Shown here piece by piece: positions 1 through 9,688 of a stretch of 26,627 bases of DNA (its first letter is position 1; each line of letters begins with the position of its first letter). The DNA comes from Gnetum montanum. Its lineage: Eukaryota; Streptophyta; Gnetopsida; Gnetales; Gnetaceae. A model generated the notes under the pieces. The model was not told the origin of the DNA. It worked only from the letters and a program-made list of their open reading frames with translations, and ran no database searches. A program made the translations under genes and the position numbers. Where the stretch lies: assembly GCA_015680685.1 (NCBI GenBank), contig MNCI01026267.1:1-26627 (forward strand), given 5' to 3'.

Positions 1-523
1 GGCATTGACAAACTTGTGACTTTAATTAACATTTTCCTAATAGTGGATGTAAAGGCCTCAATAGTAGCATAAGTAATTGCTATGTTACTATAAAATTCCC
101 TAATGATGATCTTAGGGACACAAAAGTTCATGGATATAAAGGATGTCCAATTTAACACTTGGAAAAATGCCATTAGCTCCTACTGATGATGTTGCTGAAA
201 GTAAAGAAACTCTTAAAAACTATAGTAACATAGTCAATTACCTCAAATCAATGCTAAGCTTTTATGAATTGAAATTAAGGAAAATATGTATTGGGAGTAC
301 TTAATGATGCTTCCTTGGACTTCTTGCTCTTTCATGGAGGAGCCCTGAACATTCCAATCTTTTTGTAAGCCATTGATCTGCAAGGAGATGCACAAAATAT
401 CATTGTTGTGGAAGTTCTAGACCTTTACTCTTAATTATCTATGCTTAAATGAGAAAAAATGAGGAAAAAAATGAAGTGTTGGCTTTATATAATTGTGCTT
501 GTATAGGATTTTTTTACAAAACA
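1..523. other. Unassigned AT-rich DNA
   Basis: No reading frame longer than about 60 codons and no recognisable domain was found on either strand. A TATA-like stretch (TTTATATAAT, near 483-493) lies just before the TAGACATCTA cluster that follows, which would fit the promoter part of an old LTR, but nothing else supports this. It could be part of another decayed retroelement. Confidence 0.4.
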
Positions 524-680
524 TTAGATGTCTAACTTGACTGGTGGACACCTATCTTGTGTCTAGCCAAAACCCAGATAGATGTCTATATCTAGATGTA
601 AACATCTATGGCTATATTTCTATCTTCATGTGTAGATTTCTAATGGTAGACATCTATAGGTAGACATATAAATAGGTAGT
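524..680. repeat. Cluster of TAGATGTCTA / TAGACATCTA words
   Basis: About seven imperfect copies of TAGATGTCTA or its complement TAGACATCTA lie within 160 bp, for example at 533-542, 582-589, 603-612 and 644-655. A similar cluster lies in the copia LTR at 3425-3508. The shared longer string TGTCTACCTATAGA is in opposite orientation in the two places, so this is probably a relic of a related LTR inserted the other way round rather than the partner LTR of the element at 1080-3674. Confidence 0.55.
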
Positions 681-1079
681 AGAATGAGATAAGAGAGGTT
701 CAGGGAATAACTACCATGGATTATGGTCCTCTAAGAATTTTAAATTAGATGGTAAAATGAAAACTTATTTCTACTTACCTTGCTTGATGATGGAGATCGA
801 GATGTCTAAGAAGATTAGAAATGTAGTTCTTCTTTTGAAATTCTTTCTTTTATACAAATTTCTTTTATTTCTAATTTTTAGCTTCCTTTCACAAAATTGT
901 TGAGATTTCTTTCACTTCCTTTTTTTTCACTTAATTTTCCACACCTTTTTATTCTCCTTATGCTTTTGATTTATCTTTCATTTCTTGTTGTCCTACAAAA
1001 TTTGCTTTCAAGGTGCATTTGGATAAGAACAAGAGATTTTATGATATGACTAGATGTTGATGTGTTAATATTTTAAATT
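681..1079. other. Unassigned AT-rich DNA downstream of copia gag
   Basis: On the minus strand this follows the second zinc knuckle of the copia gag, where protease and polymerase would be expected. I find no integrase, reverse transcriptase or RNase H motif here, so the polymerase half has been deleted or lies beyond recognition. A donor-like CAAG|GTAAGT on the minus strand near 775-784 has no identifiable partner. Confidence 0.4.
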
Positions 1080-2659
1080 CCAATCACATTGCTTATGTCC
1101 AAATCTACCACAATAGAAACATATAACATTTTTATTTTGGTTAAAGTCATCAAACCTTGGAGCTACACTTTGTTTAGATGCAGTGCCTATTGATACTTCA
1201 ATCTTTGGAGTAGTCTTTTATATGGATGAAGTTTGTGTGGATGCTTCTTCTTATTGATAACATCCTAGCCCACTTTTATTGTGTGGATTTCTTCCTTATT
1301 CTAGAACAATGCAAATGAATTCTTTTCCTTTAATAAGTCTTTCACTCACAAGTTTGGTATCTACAAGTTCTTTTTCATCTGCTCATAAGACAAGGTTAGA
1401 TTTCTGTTCTGAACTCTTAGGTTTAAGTTTTCTTGTAAGAATTCTAAATATTTTGCATTAATTAGAGATAAATCTTGATCTTTTTCCTTTAGAGCCTTCT
1501 TTAGATTTATAAAACGATTTTGAAAGGACAACAATTCATTACATCAAAGGTCATACCTTTTCTTATTAGTTTCAATTATTTGGTCATCATCTTTAGTTGT
1601 GTTGTTGTCATCTTCTATAAGAGCCATGAAAATGAAATGCAAGTCCTTTGTAGCACAATCTACCTCTTCCTGACTTTGTTCTCCATCATCCTAGTTGGTG
1701 TAGAGGTTTGTCATTTTTGAATCAACTTCATTTTTATCTTTCTATTGCAACCTACTAGTACTAGGACATTGGAAGGTAACATGGCCTCTTCCACCACACA
1801 CCTAATAGTTTATAGAAAATGCATCAAATTTTTAATTTGTAAATTTCTTACCTTTCTCTTTACCTTTGATTGAATGGGGCCTAGTTCATTAAAGCTTCTT
1901 CCTTTCCTTGCAAGAAATCTTTGAACTCTTCTTGATCAAAGAGCTCATTCATCCTCACTATTCATTTATTGTTTAACCAACTTCTTCTCTTTTGATGTAG
2001 ATTTTAGGATGATAGATTTTTCTTTTATAGCTCCTTCACTTATGAGATTTATCTCATAAGTAATAAGAGAAATTTGTAGCTCCTCAAATTTTAACATTGA
2101 AAAGTCCTTGATTTCTTCCATGGCATTGACCTTTAGTCTGAACTCAAGTTATAAAGTTCTAATTATTTTTATAATTACATCACTTTCTGGCAACTTATAT
2201 CCCTTTTTTCTAATTTCTACAACAAGATCGTTTGCCCTAGAGAAGTAATCCTTAATATTTTCTCTTCCTTCATTTTAAGCTTATCATATTTGCTTTGCAA
2301 TACTAAAAGTTTTGATTGTTTAACCATAGACATGTCCTCATAAGTTGCCTCTAAGGTTTCCCATATTTCCTTAGTGGTTTTACATCCAACTATCCTATTA
2401 AACTTAGATTTATTCAATGTACAATATAACTAATTTTTGGCTATTGAGTCATACATGAACTTGTCTTTTTCTTTGAAAATCCATTTACTTCATTGCTTGA
2501 GTACTTTTGTAGTGCTGTCGATGGGCAGTGTGTAGCCTCAAGAATTGACTCCCATACTTTGAATTTATTCTATTTGAAGAATTCATGCATCCTTACCTTC
2601 CAATATGTAAAGTAAAACCCATTAAACATCAATGGCTTTGTGTAAGACATCCCCTCCAT
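1080..2659 (-). pseudogene. gag: Degenerate Ty1/copia gag, SIRE-like
   Basis: This is the capsid-like polyprotein of a Ty1/copia element. The first ATG after the primer site is at 2659 and is followed by the N-terminal block with MFNGFYFTYWKVRM. At 2417-2220 lies the family core, with FNRIVGCKTTKEIWETLEAT, then VKQSKLLVLQSKYDKLKM. Near 1770-1795 a knuckle reads CGGRGHVTFQC (CX4HX4C) with the first cysteine lost. A charged coiled-coil stretch at about 1480-1380 is followed by a second knuckle, CFYCGRFGH, at about 1121-1083. Two zinc knuckles separated by a long charged spacer suggest the SIRE/Maximus lineage; that placement is an inference. Many stops (TAG, TAA) and frameshifts show it is inactive. 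The 5' LTR and primer site lie immediately upstream on the same strand. Confidence 0.82.
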
Positions 2660-2700
2660 AGTTCACTCTTGAAATTTGAAGCATGAACTTGAAAGTATTG

Positions 2701-2713
2701 GGCTCTGATACCA
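2701..2713 (-). promoter_or_regulatory. Primer binding site of the copia element
   Basis: The minus strand reads TGGTATCAGAGCC, the standard plant copia site that pairs with the 3' end of initiator methionine tRNA and primes minus-strand DNA synthesis. It begins two bases after the LTR end (CCTCA at 2720-2716) and lies about 40 bases before the gag ATG, which fixes the element's orientation. Confidence 0.9.
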
Positions 2714-2715
2714 CT

Positions 2716-3674
2716 TGAGGATTAAGAACTTAGAAGGGGGGTTGAATAAGTTTCCAAATTTTATAATTATAGCCACAAAAAATAAACACCAATTTTACAT
2801 GATTCTCCAACTTGGGTACATCCACACTTAGAGGGTAGAATTTGTGCACACCTTCAGACTTTGTTTCTTCAAAATGTTGCTTGAAGGGCACCATATCCTT
2901 TATAAGCTTTAAGCTTTGCTTTGTAATGTTTCATTGTTGCAAAACCACTCATCCCCACAAGGTCCTAACAAGTTCAAAATATTATTTACAGGATTCCACA
3001 ACCTTTACAAAAGTGAGCTCCACACTAGAGTGTTTTGCCACCACAAAACCACTCAACCTACAAGGTCCTAACAAGCTCAACTAGGATGTCTTCTTGCAAG
3101 AAGCACATCAACCTTGTAGGGATATAAGAAAGAAAGAGAAAGAATAAGGAAAGAGTGTAACTTGTTTTAAAAATCCCTTGTACTTTAAGCTCAATACAAT
3201 CAATACAAGAAAATGATGATACAATGAACAATGAAAAATTCTCTAGAGTAACCAACTATCTTTCAATGAATAGTGCTTGCTAAATTTCCAAGAGTTTTAC
3301 TTTTTCTTATAGCCTTAGAGTTTCCAAAAGCTCCTTAAAATTCATGCAATGATTATTAAATGACTAGTATTAATGTATAATTCAGGGATGATATGTCTAT
3401 TTGTGAACACCCTCTATGCAGGAGGTGTCTATCTATAAGTGTAGATGTCTACCTATAGACATCTATCTTCTAAGATAGATGTATACTATTTTTTGTAGAT
3501 GTCTACTCCATTTTTTCACTTTGAAGTCTTAGGTATTACCTTGTCAATTTGACATTTGGTAGTCTTTGGAAAATCTTTGTTTGGCTTGTAGAATCCATTT
3601 ACATCTATGCTCTGATCTTGTCCATTTAGTCTTCATTTTGACATCTTAATGTAGATCTCATTTTTGGCTATCCA
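2716..3674 (-). mobile_element. 5' LTR of the minus-strand copia element
   Basis: The inner end is set by the primer site: on the minus strand the LTR ends in CCTCA at 2716. The outer end is less certain. I place it at TGGATAGCC starting at 3674, because the homology to the neighbouring intron-bearing gene stops just beyond and this gives a TG...CA element of about 960 bp. It contains the TAGATGTCTA cluster at 3425-3508 and a possible TATA box (CTATAAGAA, minus, near 3310). No matching 3' LTR was found, so the target duplication cannot be checked. Confidence 0.65.
3425..3508. repeat. Inverted-word cluster inside the copia LTR
   Basis: Words of the type TAGATGTCTA and TAGACATCTA alternate, giving self-complementary stretches such as GTAGATGTCTAC and a stem formed by ATAGACATCTAT with ATAGATGTAT. 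Positions within the LTR are upstream of the presumed TATA box, so the cluster would lie in U3, where enhancer-like repeats are common. Function is not shown. Confidence 0.55.
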
Positions 3675-4373
3675 TGTGAGGTTCTTGTTCATGGTACTAT
3701 AACATTATCATCACACACACAATCTATATTCTCCATTTTCTCTAAGTTTTTGACATACTAAAAGATCAACAAAATATTATTAAGGTTATTGTGCAGCTTT
3801 TTCATTTCATCCTTTAAGCCAACAACCAAGTGGGTAGCCCAATCAAATGTAGTATCATCAGTTAACATCTTTTTCATTATCCAAGCCTATTGAACTTCTA
3901 TAGTTTTCTTTTGTAATAGTAATAAAAGAAAGGTCCTAGCACAGAAAAGAGGGTAGGTCTCATTGGATTCCTCAACCATACGTTAAGCTAGGCCTCCATT
4001 TCTTCTCTATAACCTATATCCTTCTCTACTCTAGTCGTAATATTGGCACTGCTAGAAGGTATGCTAAAGAGATCATTGAACATGGATACATTAATGCTTA
4101 ATACAATAGGATAACCATGAACATGAGTGAAAAATATGGTGATCCCCTTATCAAAAGAGTCAATCATGTTCAATATCTCAGTTAGTGACATCATTGGACT
4201 AAGAAACATGAACAAATTGTACAAACCTACATTAGAAAGCATCTACTAGATGTCCATAGGAGCCTTTTCTACTAGCCATTCTTTTGCAAAGTCTACATCA
4301 CACCACTTGAGCTAAATTTTCTTCTTAGATTGTCCTAATATAGTCACATCAAATGTAGACTTATGCATAGAAC

Positions 4374-4476
4374 CTGAAACAAAACATAGTTAACATGTTA
4401 GCGTCTTGAAACTACAAAAACTTTGAAAAACTAAAATACTTTAATTTTTTGCCCATATTAAACAAATTTTACTTAC
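4374..4476 (-). other. Intron (copy 1, between exons 3 and 4)
   Basis: The minus strand has donor CTTG|GTAAGT at 4476 and acceptor TTTTGTTTCAG ending at 4374, 103 nt apart and AT-rich. Splicing joins CTT G with GT TCT ATG and keeps the frame into exon 4. Copy 2 has an equivalent interval of 110 nt at 15073-14964 with a matching acceptor but a decayed donor. Confidence 0.75.
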
Positions 4477-4742
4477 CAAGCTTAGGCAAGATCATAGCCT
4501 AATGGTGAGCTGGTGCATGAGCTCCTAAGTTTGAGTAAGTATACCATTTGTGTACATGATTGGTGGCTAAATTTATTTTGTATAAATGGGAATACCACAT
4601 GTAGTATTTATCAAACTTAGCTTTGAGCTAATTAAGAGCCTCCACCATAATGAACTCACCTTTCTTGAACTCTTCCAAGGCTATAATAGCAATAGCTAAG
4701 GTTTGGTCATTCCTCACCAATTCCCCAAGATGTACCTTGTTC

Positions 4743-4832
4743 CTACAAAAAAATGAAGAGTCTAAATAGTTAGAATTGAATAATCTTAGAGTTGAAAAAC
4801 AAGCAAAGATGATAATTTAAAACCAAACTTAT
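4743..4832 (-). other. Intron (copy 1, between exons 2 and 3), donor mutated
   Basis: A strong acceptor (TTTTTTTGTAG, minus) ends at 4743. The donor at 4832 now reads ATAAGT where GTAAGT would be expected, a G-to-A change. The length of 90 nt matches the 88-nt intron at the same place in copy 2 (15416-15329), and the joined frame is the same. Confidence 0.68.
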
Positions 4833-5246
4833 GGTTCCAACAAGTTTATAGTTTTTAGAGGATTTTGGAAAAGTGTGCTTATCCTATCGCCTATTACCAA
4901 TGTATTCTCAAAATTGTATTGTGAATAGATAAGTATTTCCAAAATTTGGGCTAACTATTTAACTCTTGTTGAAAATGAGCTCCTACTATGCTCTATATCC
5001 TATTAAGGGTTAGGATCATCAACTATGAACTATAAAATATGGATATAAGATCCTACCAAGAGGGTTTCTATGATGACTAAGGCAACATCTACTACCAAGT
5101 GTGACCATATGATCACACTATAGTTGTAGAGCATGTATGCCAAGATTTCTCTTGCACCAGGTGTAAACTGTGACATCTTGTTCCTGAATGTTGTAAAAAT
5201 ATGATCACTTAATTTATTGCATTTATTGTATTCTTAGATAATATAC

Positions 5247-5628
5247 TGGACACATTAAAAGTATTTAATAAATGAATTAACTAGTAAATAAATAATTGGT
5301 AAAAAATAATGAAATAAGGAAAATGACAAGATTTTATTAATAGAAGAGAGTACTATAACACCCTCTAGGTTGAATTCCCATACCACTTAAGCCTTAGAGG
5401 TAATCTGGCACTACCACCATGGTTAGGCTCCTATTACTTGCTTCTCCTGGCTTTGTAACTCCATGCTCAGCATGACCTCTAACCTTGGCCTTAAATGGCA
5501 TAGGTCAAACCCTTTCTTTAGGGATACATGAATAATCCTAACTCCTCATAATGAGGTTCCCCTTCATTTGAAGGTTAATTACATTGTTTACAATTGTTTC
5601 CACCCTTAACAAGGGATAGGACGTTACA
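5247..5628 (-). mobile_element. Possible solo LTR inside intron 1 of copy 1
   Basis: The minus strand starts TGTAACGTCC at 5628, a common style of plant gypsy LTR start, and ends GTGTCCA at 5247, giving a 382-bp TG...CA unit with an AATAAAATC polyadenylation-like signal near its end. The flanking five bases are TAAAC (5629-5633) and TATAC (5242-5246), matching at four of five. No internal region or second copy is present in the window, so this stays tentative. Confidence 0.35.
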
Positions 5629-5633
5629 TAAAC

Positions 5634-7459
5634 CATATCAAAACATGCCTTTCAATGAACAAATTTGGGTTTAGACTCATTTTTGTGAGTGTCCCAGTGC
5701 AACATAGGATCCCAACAAACTCCAAAACAATCAAAATATGTTTTAATAAGGCCTTGTACATAGCTAAATTTCATAACTAGTAGAACCAAAAAAAAAAAAA
5801 AAACATATATCCATTACAAAAAAATTAATAAACTTTAAACCAAGTAACAACTAGCATAATAATGTTGCCACTAAATCAAACATATAAAAAATAACCAAGT
5901 ACACCAATGTAATTACGTTGACAATATAAACAAAAAATATATCTTTTACACTATAATTGACATAGTAAAAAGAAAAAAAGAATTTTACATTTTTTACAAA
6001 TAATTAGCCTATAAAACCTTGAAACAAGCTTTTTTACAAACTCTTGACTTGAAACCAATATTTGACAAAATTAGAGGTTAAGAATGAAAGCATGAAGACC
6101 TAATTACTGGAATTTTTTCATAAGTAAGTGGTCAAACAAGTCATACAAGCTTAGACATTAGATATGATGGCATCATGGAAACAAAAAGTATAGGATTTTC
6201 TAGCTCTTGGAGAATAAATGCTACTAGATATCCCTACAAAATGCACTAAAATTCCCTTGTATGTTGGTATGACTTGTCTAATAGCTACTACACATTGGCA
6301 ATGAAACTTGAAAAATCTCACAATAGCTACAAACCAAGCCTAAGTACCCAACATTGTTAATCTATGCCATGTATACCAAAAATATGATAACAATATCCAA
6401 ATTGACCAATACAGATCCTAGAGGATAGGAAAAATTCTTTAAAAATTATAAAGAATTATTTTCAACTACAGATGCAAATAACATGTTCCTAAAAACCAAA
6501 ATGAACCATCAATGTTGCCATTCAAGTGTAGAAATAAAAGCACAATTATGCTAGTTTTCTACTAAAATTTTGATCAAAAACCCAGTTTATAGTGAATTGA
6601 CTGCAGTAAACACCTTGGGAAAATTTTGAAAAAAATTTCAAAAATTCCAAAATTCATAAAAAAACCTTCTACAGTATTTTCACTATCCCTACAGACCCAA
6701 AATGTTGACCACATGTGGTCAAAAAATCCCAAACATTGTCAGTTTATCCATTGAAAACCTACAAAGTTTTAACAAAATTGACAAGAATGCTGAAAATAGG
6801 GTTGGTAAAAAATTCATAGAAATTTCAATGAAAATCCAAAAAATGTAAATCTACCTCCATTATTGCCAAAAAACCTAGAACAATAGATCTGTGTGATCAA
6901 AACTTGAAAGTTTCATCATACATAGTTTAGAAAACACATTTAAGTTAAGCTAAAATTGACCAACAATAGGGAAAAAAAACTAAGCATAAGTTTGGAAAAA
7001 AAAATCCAAATCTTCCTCAATCCATTACAAAAATCCAATCTTGATTCTAATACAATTGATAGGCCTTTAACTCAACACAAATAGATCAAAAAATTTTAGC
7101 CCAGATAAGCCTAAAGGTGGAAAAATGTTTTTGCAAAGCTTTGAAAATCAAAAAATATGGTCAGAACTTGGTACTTGGTAGATCTTCATGAAGATCATTC
7201 TCTCATATTAGGATCTAAAAATCTCAAAAAAATGTGAATAGCCTCCTTTGCCTCATCCAAGACTAGATTTCAACTACGTAACCTTACTTTCCTTACCATT
7301 GTTGCTGAGAGGCTCAAACCTTTGCCTTGATTATTATGGAAGAAAGGCTTGAAATTCCTTATCCTATTACACCAACATTGTGAATGAAGATGGGTGGATG
7401 TGAAGATAGTTGGAAATATTTGACTAATTTTATGTTTAATTAGTTGTAGATTCTAGGTG
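5634..7459. other. Unassigned AT-rich DNA between copy 1 and the gypsy element
   Basis: I find no coding motif on either strand. The stretch is rich in A runs (16 A's at 5788-5803) and words such as CAAAATT and AAATTTT. It is the 5' flank of the large gypsy insertion. It does not resemble the 190-bp array that forms the other flank. Confidence 0.5.
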
Positions 7460-7464
7460 CCACA
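7460..7464. repeat. Target site duplication, left copy (CCACA)
   Basis: CCACA directly precedes the LTR start TGAAACACC and is repeated directly after the 3' LTR at 24618-24622. Ty3/gypsy integrases make 5-bp duplications, so this marks one insertion event and the outer limits of the element. Confidence 0.82.
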
Positions 7465-9041
7465 TGAAACACCACCAAATTTGGGCTTCCAAGTTTCAAC
7501 TACAAATTTGTCTAAGTGTCAAAACTTAGACAAATAGTCCAAATTTGCAAGATTTTTCTAAATGTTGACAACACCTACAAAATTTTCTATGTGTCCTAAC
7601 TATGCTCTCCCTACTAGGACTATGCTTTAGAGCATAGTCAGGATAGTTAGCATGGAAATGACCAAATTTGCAAATTTGCCTAAGTGTCAAACTAGAGGCT
7701 ATCAGGTTGGCTTGGGATGGAAGAAATAGTTTGGCAGATTTTTTAACTTGTAAGGTTGTGCTCCCTACTACGCTCTAGAGCATAGTTAGCATAGTCTACA
7801 TAAGGGCATAAGTTTTTGCTAGATTTTTTAAAGTGTCCTAGCTATGCTCTCCTTGCCAGGACTATGCTCTAAAGAGTAGTTTGCACTAAAACACATTTTT
7901 TAAGCAAAATTTATTTAATTGTTGGATTAAGCTTTAGAGCATAGTCAACGTAGTCTACTAAAACTACCTTCAGAAGCCTCCAAAATGCAACACTAGCCTA
8001 CATCTCAACTCCAAAATTTTCTCAACATGCAAGATCAATAATTTGCATTTCATTTGCACCTTCCATTTACCCCCAAATTGTACCCATGCTCAACACCACT
8101 TGAGAGAGTGGATAGCATATTCCTGGAGTGTAGTCTCCAAAACTGCATTGCATTTTTTTTAGGTACTTTGCGGTTTGTTTGGCATTCACATTTGTAGTCT
8201 TTGCAGCATAGTCACAGTCTAGCAGTTTCACAAGGTCCATTAAAGCATACTAGCAAAACACCATTTACTTCCATGGGAGCGTAGTTGGGGCTAGCATAGT
8301 TCCAACTACTCCTCTACCACGTGGTGCTTGATTTGCAACTCATGCTAATCCTAGCCTTATAAATACCCTAGCACTTCATGTTTTAGGGGTTGGAAAATCT
8401 CACATTTGGTTGGAAAATTTGAGCATTGGCATTTTGGACGCTCTTGCACCCAAGAACACTTAGCATCTTGGTGAACTTTGGGCCACGTCCTGATACCATT
8501 ATACACTACTGCAACTTGTAGGACACCACAACAACCAACTTGGTAGGCTCAAACTCCATGGAAGACTTCAGTTCTTCATAGCCAGACACCTTCAGACTGT
8601 GACTACACTGCCTACTTTTCTTGTTTATACACTACATATCTCCTTACTTTTTCTTTGTAGTTAACTTTGCTCTCTACATTTGGGGTAGTGCTGCTTTCTC
8701 TCTTGCTCAAGTTCTATGCATTTTTCACATTTTCTCCCACATTTTAGCATTCTACTCACATTTTTCATTGTTTAAGTACATATTCACGCATTTGCACCCT
8801 CATTTTTGCACTCAAAAATTTAACTATGCTCACCTTCATGAGCATCGTGGACATTGAAAATATCATGCAAACCCTTGACACTCATTTCATCATAACACTA
8901 AGTCCTAGTTTGATCAACAAGACCATTCTAGGTGCCCCACCTTTACTTCTAGTAGGCCCTCGTGTGGAAGTAGGGTTAAGGCTATGCGATTATGGACCTC
9001 TCGAAGTCCTATTCCAGCCTCTGATGTTTTTGGTTGCTACA
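7465..9041 (+). repeat. 5' LTR of the gypsy element
   Basis: It aligns with 23021-24617 from TGAAACACCACC to the terminal CTACA. The U3 part has four diverged copies of a palindrome-like word, CTATGCTCTAGAGCATAG, near 7625, 7760, 7850 and 7935. A TATA box is at 8358-8365. Small reading frames inside, such as the one starting near 8838 that is shared with the 3' LTR, are not recognisable proteins. The end at 9041 is supported by the target duplication, but no primer site follows directly, so the true LTR could extend to about 9510. Confidence 0.88.
8358..8365 (+). promoter_or_regulatory. TATA box of the 5' LTR
   Basis: TATAAATA sits in a conserved block (CCTAGCC...TATAAATACC) that is also in the 3' LTR. 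Transcription of the genomic RNA would start about 30 bases on, close to the conserved TTTTAGGGGTTGGAAAATC, separating U3 from R. Confidence 0.7.
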
Positions 9042-9294
9042 TTTTTCTAGCATTAGAAGGATGGCCTTCATCATTTCCTTCTTTAGCCATCCCTTGGTCA
9101 TTGCCTTGCATGCTCTCTACACCTTGTGCAGATTGGTCCCCATCATTGGTTCTCCTAGAACCCCACTTGACAACACCAAAGTGTTTACACTTAGCCAAAT
9201 TCTGGGCACTCAATAGAGTGTAGCTGGCTCTAGCGTAGTGAGTGTAGTTGGCTTTGAGTGTAGTCATAGAGTTAACCATTTTTCAACGCAATTA

Positions 9295-9430
9295 CAGTTA
9301 GTCATTTTTCTTTGCATTTCAGACTTAGTCATTTTTTCTACACATTTTTTAACACTTAACTATTTTTTCAGTAGTCTGATACTTAGCTACTTTTTTGCAT
9401 TTTAGCACTTAGCTATTTTCCTTCCCTTTT
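9295..9430 (+). repeat. Five-unit minisatellite in the leader
   Basis: Units of about 26-33 bp each begin with a variant of CACTTAGCTATTTTTT followed by T-rich sequence ending GCATTTTAG or similar. Five starts can be seen, beginning near 9296, 9328, 9356, 9383 and 9409. They are diverged from one another, so the expansion is older than most point mutations here. Confidence 0.6.
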
Positions 9431-9510
9431 GCATTGGCAACCTTTGCACTTTTCCCTTGTATTATGAATCTTGAATAGCCCTTGACCTTTACCTTGAGCG
9501 TAGTTGTTGT

Positions 9511-9530
9511 TTGGCTCGTTCAGTGGGAGA
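9511..9530 (+). promoter_or_regulatory. Candidate primer binding site of the gypsy element
   Basis: The sequence TTGGCTCGTTCAGTGGGAGA resembles the start of Tat/Athila internal regions, which typically begin TTTGGCGCC and continue with a GTTC/GTGGGGA-like string. The match has lost the CGCC core. If correct, the 5' LTR would end near 9510 rather than 9041. I cannot name the tRNA. Confidence 0.4.
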
Positions 9531-9688
9531 TCGCGATTACCCTTCTTGGGGCTAGGGGCCCTATCTAGGTAGAGAGGTAATCTTTTAGGCAACGCAACCT
9601 ACCTCCTAACTTTATGGTGCTCAATGATGAGTAATATAACTTCATCTGTGCAAAGCTCTAGGTAGGTTTGTACATAGACCACCAAGAA

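Larger units (their letters stand above)
3689..5183 (-). pseudogene. Intron-bearing gene of unknown family, copy 1 (degenerate)
   Basis: This is homologous, in the same order and strand, to the gene at 13694-16017. Exon 2 (5183-4833) includes ILAYMLYNYSVIIWSHL and later TLFQNP. Exon 3 (4742-4477) is helical and charged (ALEEFKKGEF, LKAKFDKYYMWY). Exon 4 (from 4373) reads KWCDVDFAKEWL, then FFTHVHGYPIVLSI, then FNDLFSIP, and after a frameshift or deletion FDWATHLVVGLKDEMKKLHN. The end carries DDNVIVP followed by a stop at 3691-3689. Exons 2, 3 and 4 join in one frame across two introns; the remaining damage is mostly single stop codons. Compared with copy 2 it lacks roughly 270 nt inside exon 4. 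The THVH...LSI...LP layout recalls plant mobile-domain or 'putative plant transposon protein' families, but that is only a resemblance. Confidence 0.7.
9042..9688 (+). other. Leader between 5' LTR and gag
   Basis: This segment is not in the 3' LTR. It holds a short tandem repeat (9295-9430) and a primer-site-like sequence (9511-9530). Several overlapping short open frames occur at 9034-9279 on both strands. None matches a family I know, and their overlap in three frames suggests chance. Confidence 0.5.

Noticed and set aside
3675-3712. Outer copia LTR end at TGTTATAGTACC (minus, near 3703)
   Set aside because: This string belongs to the C-terminus of gene copy 1 (DDNVIVP), which aligns with copy 2, so the LTR must end lower.
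5788-5803. Run of 16 A's as a retroposon tail
   Set aside because: No LINE or SINE body and no target duplication found next to it.
8621-9223. Several 74-79 codon frames in the 5' LTR and leader
   Set aside because: They overlap in different frames; only the 8838-9041 part recurs in the 3' LTR, as expected from LTR identity, and no domain is visible.
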